This document shows positions 11,301 through 23,300 of a stretch of 64,000 bases of DNA, in pieces. This stretch comes from Pieris napi (lineage: Eukaryota > Arthropoda > Insecta > Lepidoptera > Pieridae). Positions within the stretch are counted from its first letter, which is position 1; each line of letters starts with the position of its first letter. Both the position numbers and the translations under genes were made by a program. The stretch spans positions 11,464,001-11,528,000 of the forward strand of contig NC_062244.1 in NCBI RefSeq assembly GCF_905475465.1, given 5' to 3'. Below the pieces are notes generated by a model. It was not told the origin of the DNA. It saw only the letters and a program-made list of their open reading frames with translations, and did not search any database.

Positions 11301-14300
11301 TTGGTTGATTTGTTTAAAAGTGTAGTACGAGTATGAAAGCTGTAATGTTTTTTTAAACCAAGCAAATACAATTTATATTGAAGCTTTCGCATTGGCAATG
11401 CCTAATATGATACAGCTAATGAAATCTATACCTTTAACACTATTTAAGGAGCGTTCAAGTATTGCGTGACGAATTTTGGGGGGGGGGTTCCTATTGTAAA
11501 ACGTTACGATGCGGGGCGGAAATTGAATTACGCGTTATTCTTAATATTATTTTCGACTTTTCAGTACTTTACACCACATAATGGTAACTTTTATGTATAA
11601 AGAGTCACTGTGTGGTCACGAAACGTTTTACATGGGGGGGGTCAATAATCTCCAAAAAGATGATTTGTTAGTATGAATCCTAGCGCGTTGTAGTGTGTTA
11701 CAACAAAAATTCTTGCCTTACCTTGGCTCACCTGGAGATCACATTTTAATCTTTTCTAGCGGAATTAGGAGATTACAATACGACAGAGCATACAAACAGC
11801 TATCTCTCAGAATTGTGCCTTATTCCCAAACAAAGTGCGGAGGACGAACGGCGTATACGCGAGTTGCATAAATTGCACAAAGGCCAGTCACCAGCAGATG
11901 CTGAGGCAAACTTTTTAGAGCACGCTAAGAGGCTTGATTGCTATGGTGTGGAGTCCCACCCGGCTAAGGTATTGACATTGATATTTACAGTGTAACTGAT
12001 TTAAGGACCTATCCGGTTGCCAAACTCCAAAAAAGTACATTGTTTCTTTCCATTTTTCGTCATCGTTTGAAGTATGGCGAATGGAAAAAATATATGGTGG
12101 AGTTGAGTAGTTTATGTATCCATTTTGAAAGATCGATACACGATTTAAAAAACTTCGCTCGATAGTAAAAAATTCCAAACATCGCCAATTTTTACACTTT
12201 GAATTTTTTGCTAAGTAATCCATTTTAGAAAAAAATTTGATAAAATTAGATTAATTTAATGTTTTACAACTAATTGTTATTACGGGCCGGTGCGCTCAGT
12301 GCTCCAGCTCTCCACTGCGCCCCGCAATCCACCCCGAGATACTGACACAGCAATTCGAGCTGGGATAGGGCCTTAACGTGAAACTAAAATGCGCACACAT
12401 CAGCGTCGCTATATACACATAAAAACAAAACTCAACTTCCCGAACAAATGAGCGGTGTTGGCCTAGTAGATTCAGCGTGCCACTCTCATTCCTGCGGTCG
12501 TAGGTTTGATACCCGGCTGTGCACCAATGGACTTCCTCTCTATATGCACAATTAACATTCGCTCGAACGGTGAAGGAAAACATCGTAAGGAAACCGGCTT
12601 GCCTTAGACCCAAAAAGTCGACGGCCTGTGTCAGGCAGAGGAAGCTGATCACCTTTTTGCCTATTAGATTGGCAAATGATCATAAAATAGATTCAGAAAT
12701 CTGAACCGAACCGAAAGTGGTAGCGCCACTGATTTAATTTATTTTTTACGAATTTGACATAGATTGAAATTAATTAATAATAAAATTGCAGGATTACAGC
12801 GGAAAGGATATCCTTATTGGAGTGACCTCTATTGGCATTGTGGTTTTTCAAAATAATATTCGAGTCAACACATTCTCTTGGAGTAAAATTGTCAAGATTT
12901 CCTTCAAGAAGAAACAGTTTTTCATACAACTGAAGCGAGAATCAGTAAGTACATTTCTTGTTAATGAATATATTATTTTAAATAGTTTAGTTTAATTACC
13001 AAAGTTAGGGTAAATTACATGGTAAGAAAAGTTAAACACATACACAAACAAGTTATACGGATACAGATTTTGGAAATAAAACCTTTTACCTTGGTTAATA
13101 ATACTTATTAATTTCAGTTTCTAATTTGATTTAAATTTCTCCATTATTCCGATAGCGTAGAACTGTAGAAGATACTAAATATAAATAGATAATCTTCATA
13201 TACTTAATAAATTCTCGATTTCTTTATACATTTTAACAAAACATTTATTTGTCATTGTAAAGATTTATTGACTAAAAGTAATTAAGGAAAATCTTATACT
13301 TATTATTATTATATTAACGTCATTAAACAGTTATTTCTTGAATAAGGAAATAACGTATTACAAAAGGTACACATCTCAGTTTAAAACAAATCTGATTTTT
13401 TTTATATTAATATTTAAAAAGAACAGAAATCTATCTGTAGCTATATCTTAGATGCTCCCTTCCCTCGGTAAAATACTATGCGCTAGTTCGGCTGTATTTA
13501 GTCAGTATAGTAAAACAAGATATCCAAGAATATGGATTGATCGGACATGCCGGACATTCGCTACGTCCTGTGTATATCTTAATAAATATAAATTACGTGT
13601 CACGTTGTTTGTCCGCTATGGATTTCTAAACTACCGAACCGATTTCAATCAAATTTGCACACCGTGTGCAATTTGATCTAACTTAATAGATAGGATAGCT
13701 TACATCTCAATTTATACCCGCAATATTGTTTTAGTGTAAAATATTTGTTTATTATTTGATAGTCACAATTCTAACAGATGGCGCTGTCTTGAAAGTACCA
13801 ACGTTTCAAATAAGCTACAATTTAATGGCATTACCACCAAAAAAGCATGGTGGTCCCCATGACTGGTGTTCTCCTACCGTTTCCCTTGAATAGGTTACTA
13901 TTATGTAATATAACTAAAACCTTAGCCACAGCAACGCTCGGCCGGTCTGCTAGTAATATATATATCCTTCAAATTATATACATATATTATATATGTTCCA
14001 GTCTGAATCCTACGACACGGTATTAGGATTCAATATGCGTTCTGGACGCGCGGCGAAGGCCCTCTGGCGATGCAGCGTGGAGCGTCATGGCTTCTTCAGA
14101 CTCAGAGCTCCACGTCGCAGGCCCCTTTTGGGGGCTCTAGGGGCGCTAGCTGGGGTCACAGCACCAACTGTAGCTAGGACTGAAACGCAGGCTCTCGAAG
14201 ATGCGAGGCGGTCTAGATCGAGTAATCGGAGTTTTGTTAGGTGAGATAATAATTGTAACAGTTTGTTTGATCTTTATTATTATTATTATTAAGCCATTAT

Positions 14301-17300
14301 TGCTGACACCCCAATACAATATATATCAACACTTGTATCACTTATATGTGATAACCTAACTTAATCTAATACATGTGATGTGTCATCGATTTTGGTGATC
14401 AGCGTGTCCTGTTACAGCGCCTCTCCAGCTACTTCCATTATTTTCTAATGTTAGCTCTTCTTGTCCTAGTTGTGCCTCCTATTCTCTTTATATCGTCTGC
14501 CCATCTCTTTCTCTGTCTTCCTCATTTCCTTTTTCTATCTCGCGTTTGCCATTCTGTAATAATTTTTGTCAATTTCAACCTGCTATCTCTCGTGATGTGC
14601 ACGGTCCTGCGCCATTTCAATTGCCTTATAATAATAATAAAAGCCTTTATTGCTGAAACTACTTATACTATTACATAAAAATGTGAAGTACACTAATAAT
14701 TCATCGGCAAGCCGGTTAATTTCAGTTATACAGCTTGTCCTTGGGCAGGCCTCCTCTAAGAGCTTCCACTTTTCTGTTTCTAGCATTGCGTAGCCACATA
14801 GGGCCAGCTGCTCTTCAGCATCTTCCCATCTTTTTATTTGTCTTCCTCGTTTTCTTTTGTCATAGCAAGGAAGCCATTCCGTCACTTTCTTCGTCCATTT
14901 ATTTTTTTACCTTCTCTCATAATGTGTCTTGTCCATTTCAATCTTTCACTAGAAGTAACAGCATTTCTAAACTTTGTCATGTCCTTTATTCCTTCTAGTT
15001 TTACTCTATCTATTCTGACATACTCTTAATTTGTTTTCTTGTTTATCAGTGAGTGACCAGGTTTGACATGCGTATATTAGGCACGGTAATATACAGGCAT
15101 CAAATACTTTTCGCTTGTAAAACATTTTCAAGTTTCATGACTTCTGACAGTGACCAGTATCTTTTTCATGTCAAAAATGCAAATCTCATCTAAAGATTGC
15201 ATAGTTCCCAGGTAGATTACCTCATTGTTAAATTTAGTTTGTTATTGTTAAAACCTTTCGAAACATTATAAGTTTATAAAAAGCAACACGGCTTTAAAAA
15301 CGTGTCTAGTTATAAGTTTGTTACATTCCAGGAAATAATGTACACTGGATATGTAGCACTATAAAGTTTTGTGCAACAAAATAAAGAATTTTTGAAATTG
15401 AGTATCTTTTCCAAGTATTTGTAACTCTTTAAACCATGTTGTATTACCTTTCAGACGCAGCAGTTCACGTAATCGTGACCGATCAGCAGGTGAATCTCCC
15501 GCGTTGGTCGTGACCTCATCAGCTAGAGGGTCTAAAGTCACGGGTCACGGGGAACCGCCGCCAAGACAGGCCTGGAGTGATGCACCGCCATTGGAGAATG
15601 AAGAGTATGTCCCAATTTCCATAATCTTTTCGACTCGAAACAATTACTGTTTAACTGGGAATCGAATTTAACACGTATGTCACCATAGGTCGTGGCCATA
15701 GCGACTCATGGCCACGCGTAAAACCTTTTCAGAATCCCTATTAAATGCGCCAAAACTTGTAGTACAGGGACACTTTTCGGTAGAGTAATTTTTTTTCACA
15801 GTGTGGTCCAAAGTAAAGAAAAATGTATGATTTGAAAAAAATTTATATCATATAACTTAATATTATCTTAAATACACTCAATAAACAACTATAAATAGTA
15901 TGTCTAACGCAAGAACTCATCAGTACCAATCTAGTGGATATTATGAAAATGATACAGGATGTAGATTTTTTCGAATTTTAATAAGAATTAGTAAAAAAAA
16001 TTAAATTTTCATATAAAAACCAAAATAAATCATAATTCTGCAGGGGTTGACCTTAGAGACCTCCCGTAGAACAATTTTTTGCCGCTGATGACCTCATCTA
16101 TCCCCTATTTGCGTTTGATCCACGACTTTTTGGCCACCCTGTTTAGTTGTCTAAAAGATATCGCTCGAAAGCGATAAAGTTTCCAGTTGCCCTCCATAGG
16201 ATCGGATAAGAAATTTTTTAATAACACAAAACTCCAACAAAATAAACAAAAATTATAACTTACTTGGCCGTGAGTTTTTTATCGATTTCTATCCGTCTCG
16301 AAGGACCAAAAAAGAAGTACGGTTCTGTTTAACAACCTTTGCCAAGGGGACCTTCTTCATGAGGGAAGCGGGTTGATAGCGCATTCAGATATAAACAATT
16401 AAAGCTGTGTTTGAACAATAAAGTATTTCCGAACCAATTCGACTTTCGGTCCTTCAAGAAAAGAGCATAACAATTCTTAAAAGGCCGGAAACGGACTCGC
16501 GAGCCCTCTGGCATTAAGTGTCCGTGGGCGGCGGTATCACCTAACATCAGATGATTCTCCTCCTGTTCTATTAAAAAAAATCAATGTAACTAGCTAGCAA
16601 TGGTTTGTCTCTTTACTATAGTTGTCTCTGGTATTACTGTGTGTAAAGCCTATATGGATTTGATATATGCAAGTCACACTTAGCGCTAAGTCTCAATTAT
16701 AGCAATCACAATAACAATTGACGGCCGTTCTTAACTCGCCTCATATGAAATCAACCGTTTTAAGTATATTTTTCCAACAGCAGCGATGGAGGATTTCTGG
16801 AGCGATCTCTGGCTCTCCGCGTTCCGCTGTCGTATGTAGACGAGTCGGAATCGGAATCGGCCGCGGAACCCGAACAGGATAGCGAAGCTGTCTGTGTCCG
16901 ACTCAGTGCGGGACCGGATGGCCGATTCGGATTCAATGTCCGCGGCGGAGGGAATAATACTCCTGTGTTAGTTTCGAGGGTAGCGCCAAGGACAAGGGCA
17001 CATTTGCAGGAAGGAGATCAGGTATTTTTTTTATTTGGACCACAAAATTAGGACAAACACATGATACAAATTGAGGTTCATACAAAAATATGAAAGCGGT
17101 GCCGTCCATATATATATATGTATATACCATGCGGACACGACCAGCGCAATCAAATAATCGATGTGAGACGTAGTATGCGTTCCGTCTCGCTCTAATGCGT
17201 ATTGGCCGCATCTATATTACGTCATCATGTGTTAGGTTTATTTTCGTTAAAGAATTTCTTGATTCGGTCGCAGCGCTAAAAGCCCACTAACATGAATTGA

Positions 17301-20300
17301 ACTCTGAAGTTCGAAGTCGTTAAATGGAATATCTACATTTATTTATTACTAGCTGACCTGGCTAACTTCGTTCCGCCCTACAACCTTATAATATCGTTGT
17401 TACTTTAATTTAACTTATTTTAGGATTTCATTAATGTTAAGTATTACATTAATACAACTTTTTTGCAAATACAGAAATGTTTTATTGCTTGCCATTGCGA
17501 AAGAAGAATGGCAGTTTTACACATTAGGCATCTTCTCTCTAGCGTCAATATGGCGATACTGCATGTTAAGCACTTCCAAATCCAACATCTTTTGATCAGG
17601 ATCAAAGCATGGTTATGCATCTCCCCATTCACCTCAAGATCGGAATTTCTTGAACTGACACGAATTCGACGTAAAGTGATGCGTAGTTCTGTCAACAGAT
17701 GGCACCATATGGTTTTTGTATTCGTAAAATTAATTAATTAATTTATTGTTATTCGATAACTTATCCGATATTTTATTGCTTATTCTGCTATTTGGGACGG
17801 AAACAAATCCAACAAATCAAAAACCATGGCAATCGGTCCAGCCGCTCTCGAGTTATAAGTGTTGTAACAAACCCGACTTTCTTTTATACATATAGATTTT
17901 CATTTAATTTTTTTAAATATTTTCTAGCAAATTACTGTCGTCGTAGGTATTAAATAACTTATGTATGTATATATATATTTAAGTAAATAGCATTAGTTAC
18001 TTGTATGATTAAGCACCTATTTCCCTTACCTTGATATTTGAAATAAATTTAAAGTAGGTACATAATTATTTCAGGTGATATCGATAAACGGCAAAGATGT
18101 CGATGAAATGACTCACGATCAAGTGGTTCAAATGATTAGAAATACCAAGGGTGTTCTAACATTGTTGGTGAAACCTAACGGTAAATATTATTATAGTATT
18201 TAAATATATTTTTAAAGTTAAACTAATTTTTGCGCGTTAGGGATAATAAGAGTCCATTTTTTCTATTGTTAGTCGTCTACAAACGTAGAATAAATTTTTT
18301 GAAAAGATGTTTATCTGGTTACGCCAAAGAAGTATAACTTCTAACGCGGGTATATACGTATACGTTTTTATTTTTTTTATAAACGTGTAAATTGGATGTT
18401 TGCTTTATGAAATATTATGTTAATTTCTTGGATAAATTTAAGCGTAAAATCAACGTCAAGCTATAGAAATACATATTTATACTCAATAACTCGAATTTCA
18501 AAACGGAGACTCGTTTTAATATGTAAATATACTACAAAACTTAAGTTGAATTATTATTCAAATTCGACTCTACGGATCGAAACACACTTCGAAATCGCGC
18601 CTTTGTAAGTCGAAACTTCAACAGTTAAATCATAAGTATCTCGAAGTTTTTGTAGTAGAAAACTCGGTAACTCGATTTTTTTTGCACTTCCCTTAACATT
18701 CGAGTTATAGAGATTCCGCTGTATTATTAATTTTCTGGTTTTAGTCATCTTTCGTACGACGTTGATTTATGATACAACTATATATAGACGAATGCTATTA
18801 CATAAATCAATTATATAAAGTAAAAATTTCCGTTTGTGTCCGTATAAAGCTTTTAAATATTGTCTTTGGTTTTGGTGGACGACGAAAGATTAATAACACA
18901 CTCTCTTTCAGCGGTCTACGAACCCGAAGAGACGGGTCCAGAGGAACCGGCGGTATGTTTCGTCCCACTCGGATCAGGCCAATTCGAGGGAGACGCACTG
19001 GAACAGTCCATGCTCCTGCTGGGAGATGGTTTGGCGAGTGGTGCGGCTTTACGGCAGTATGAAACGTTATTACGGAGATTGCCTGAAGAGTCTGCGGTTT
19101 CCAAGTTACCGAATAATGTTAACAAGAATCGGTATAGGGATATCGCTCCTTGTAAGTATTTTTAAGAACTTAGCGTTTACTTCCAAGGAGTTATGAATAA
19201 GCTCTTTCTATATGTAGGTAAATAGCGTTTATAATTAGAATAGATTAAACCTTAGCTACGGTGCTGTCACGAATTTTTAAAAAAAAATTAATTTTTACTT
19301 TCGTTCTAATTATTTTCACTATAGTTCTAATTATTTTCACTTAAGCTCTAATTATTTTCTGTTTAATTCTTATTATTTTCGCCTTAGTTCCAATAATTTT
19401 CACTTGAGTTCTAACTACTTTTGCCCCCAGTTCTAAACGGTTATACTAGCGGATCCGACAGACCGACATCCTAAACACACGTCTTGAATACAAAAAAAAA
19501 TAATTATGATGGGGCAGAGGGCGTCCACAGTGTCTCTCGTTCGGTTAGGAGTTTCACCTCGTTCCAAGTCTTTCCAGCTCTTTTTGCCTCATGCACCTGT
19601 ACGCCAGGTTTGCTTGGGACGGCCACACTTTTCTTACGGTTTCCAATCAAGCGCCAGCTTGGAGATATAATTGGAATCTTTTAGGAGTGCGAATCCATTT
19701 ACAAAGACACAGAAGATTTATATATAAGATGTAATAAAAAATTATATATTTTCTTTCTAGATGATTCGACTCGCGTGATATTAAAAAATGGACCAACAGG
19801 AGATTATATAAATGCTTCATTTATTAATATGGAGATTCCGAACTCTGATCTTGTACTCACATACATTGCCACTCAAGGTATTTGGAACTATTTTTAATTT
19901 ATGAAAAATGAATAAACAGCCATAAAAATGTACGCACAATATTAAATATATATTTATTAATTTTGCAATTAATCCGCTAGCCCCGGGAAACAAAGTCGTA
20001 AAGCAATTTTTTTAGAATTTTAGCAATTAAAGAAATTTACAAAAAAAATTGTTTGTTCGTGAATTCCTCGAAAAAGATCATATCGTCATATTTACCGTAG
20101 AGAGTGTTCAGAGGAGTTGTTCTGACTAATACCTGCAGCTGAGTTTCACCATCGGACGTCAAGGCAGAATACGAAATTCCATCCGTATCACCTCGACGTC
20201 CGTCGTTCCACAACTGAGCGATTTTCAAGGCAATTGCTGCCGCGCACCACCACTATGTTGAACCAGCTGCCCACTGAAGTATTTCCGAACCAATTCGACT

Positions 20301-23300
20301 TAGGGTCCTTCAAGAAAAGAGCGTAGCAATTCTTAAAAGGCCGGCAGCGCTCTTGCGAGTCTTTGGCAGTGCGAGTGTCCATCACACTTAACATCATCAT
20401 CATCAGTGGTATCACTTAACACCAGGTGAACATCAGAAAAAATCGGGACGATACTTTCTTATTTTAATCAGGCATAACTTGGGTAAATTTTTTAAAATTT
20501 GTTTAGTAGTTTTTGATATAGCATAATAACTGTACCAAAAACTGTTAAACTGATTTTGATGAAGTAGTAGTATGTATGCTAGGATTTATATGTTTTTTTT
20601 ATCAACAGGTCCTCTAGCCTCGACAGTTGGAGACTTTTGGCAAATGGTTTGGGAAAGCGAGAGCAGTCTGATTGTGATGCTGACGGTACTGGCGGAGCGC
20701 GGTAGGGCGAAGTGCCACCAATATTGGCCCAAAGTTGGGACCAACCCACTCAAGACTAGCAACTCGTTGACCGTACTAACGAATAGCGAACAGAATCTTG
20801 GACATTATATCAGACGAGAATTGGTTTTGAAGGTTTGTTTCGTAAAAATCTTAATTTAACTTAAATTTACGAATTGTGTCATATCATAGGTGGCGCCACT
20901 TATATGAAATTAATTTAAATTAAAAGTATTTGTTGAGTAATTTTTGTCGTGACAAACTATTTTTGTGATTATTTTATAAATAAACTAAATGTAAAGAAAA
21001 CACAAAAAATAAATTTTAAATTATTTAACTATAGATTTAAAAAAAATACAATTAATATAAAAAAACGAAACGAAAACATTACAACAGAGAGGGAAAAAAC
21101 ATTTTTATACCTTACACATAATATTACATAATATATCTTAAATAGCCAATCACATCCAAGGTTGGCCAATAAATACCTTTTAATTACCATTTTCAGGTTA
21201 CTTGTAACTTACTTCACTTCAGTAGTAACTGAAGTACTATTTTGTCTCTTTCTGTCGAATAGTGTATACGCTGTGATGAAAAGAGATAGATGTATAGAAA
21301 AATTCGGTCTAAAGAATGAGAACAAGCCTGACAAATGTGAACTAATTCAATTTATATTACATATGCATATTCTCAAAAAGAAATATTAAGAATAGTGACG
21401 AAATATAATGACATAACAGTGTTGCCAACCTAAGAACATTTTTTTTTTTTTTTTTTCAAATATAACGAGGGAAACGGGCAGACGCTCGCCTGATGCTGAG
21501 TAATTCCACCGCCTATGGCCAAAAGGCTCGCAAGTGTGTTGCTGGTCTATTTAGAACTGTTTTAACACTGCGACCTCAAATCCCACGACGGATCTTCTCC
21601 ATAACCTCAATGGCGCTGCGTTGATTGTAGTTTTCACTTATTAAAGGACAATGGCGGCGCGAGTCGGGCAATAACTCAGCTGCAGTACACGGCGTGGCCG
21701 GACCACGGAGTACCAGAGGACTCCGCTGCCTTCATTGACTTCACCCGGCTCTGTTCGCAACTCAGGAACCATCGAGCTGGTATGGTTTTAAAAATATCTC
21801 TGTCGGAAATTTAAACCTTATTACAAAGAAATAAAGATCGAAATTTCCGTAAATTATGGATCTTAATGACTGCTTCACAAAAGCTTTTTGACAAAATTTT
21901 GTACCATTTCGGATTATTTATTATTGGAACCTACAGACACGGTTATTTTTAATTCTGTTAATAGTTAAATATACGATTAAATTTTGACGACTCATTGGTC
22001 TAGTGGTTAGTACCCCTGACTGCGAATCCATGGGTCCGGGTCCGATCCCCGGAGACGAACATCGATGTGATGAGCATTTGGTGTTGTGTTTAGGTCTTGG
22101 GTGTTTAAATATGTATTTATATGTCTATCTATCTATAATATGTATGTATATCCGTTGCCAAGTATCCATAACACAAGCTTCACCAGCTTAGCATGGGACT
22201 AGGTCAACTCGTGTGAATTGTCTTTAAAAAAAAAACAAGGTTACGGTAACTTGGTAGACTGTTGTAAAACATTTTTAATATCGTGAACCTACCAAAACGC
22301 TTTTCTAGACAAGATGGCGTCGCATCAGCATTATATTATACAATAATATTATCGTTCGATCAAGAAGAGTTTGTCTTCTTGTCTAAACCCCAAGACAGTA
22401 TTATGATTGAACAAGTGAGGACTTTATTTACAATTACTGTCACGTGACTAACATACCTATAAAAATCTATATTTTAATTTTTTTCTTATATAAAAACATT
22501 TTTATTTTTTACTCCATAACTATTTTCTTAAAGCCATGTTCCATATAGATTTACTCTTAATAATATTTTACTGTTTATCGGGCATCATTAAATCAATAGT
22601 ATAATTTTGCTAAATTAGGCTAAATAGTATGCTTTGAGTAAACTTGAAGTGATTTTAATTTAGCTTAAGTATTTTTTTTATAGCATATGGGGGCAAACGT
22701 GCCTAATGCTTAAAAAACGGCAGTCATAGCAGCCCATGGACACCCATTTAAGTGGGTGCGTTGCCGGCATTTGAGGGAGTTTAGGAAGCCTTCGAAAGTG
22801 CACGCGCAATCTTTCCTATACCATACAAATTTTTGTAGAAAAACCAAAATTTATCGCGAATCAGACATTTATATACCATTTGATATTGCAGTAATACCAA
22901 CCGTAGTGGAAGAAATGACGGAAGAAGAGCGTATACTGGAACCGCCAATGATCGTCCACTGTTCCGCGGGCGTGGGCCGGACGGGCGCGCTCATATTGGC
23001 CGAAACCGCGTTGGAACTCGTTGCGAGACGACAGCCTTTATACCCTCTGGATCTGGTTAGGACTATGAGGACTCAACGGCCGATGTGTATACAGAATGCG
23101 GTGAGAATAATCCAAAAAAAATTCGAAAATTCTAAGTTGTTTTGTTTTTTGTTCTATGTAAGGGAGCGTTCAAGTATTACGTAACGAATTTTGGGGGGAG
23201 GGGTCTTTTTGTAAAATGTTACGATGCGGGGCGGGGATTGAATTACGCGTTATTGTTAATATTATTTTCGACTTTCCAGTGCTTTACACCACATAATGGT

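Noticed and set aside
16329..20415. ORFs with PFKNCYALFLKD on the minus strand, in two places.
   Set aside because: The same short frame recurs in every repeat B copy with stops; it is repeat sequence, not a gene.
21986..22060. tRNA-like sequence that could be a tRNA gene.
   Set aside because: The A and B boxes are present but the acceptor stem does not pair, and a SINE body with a second copy at 49261 follows.
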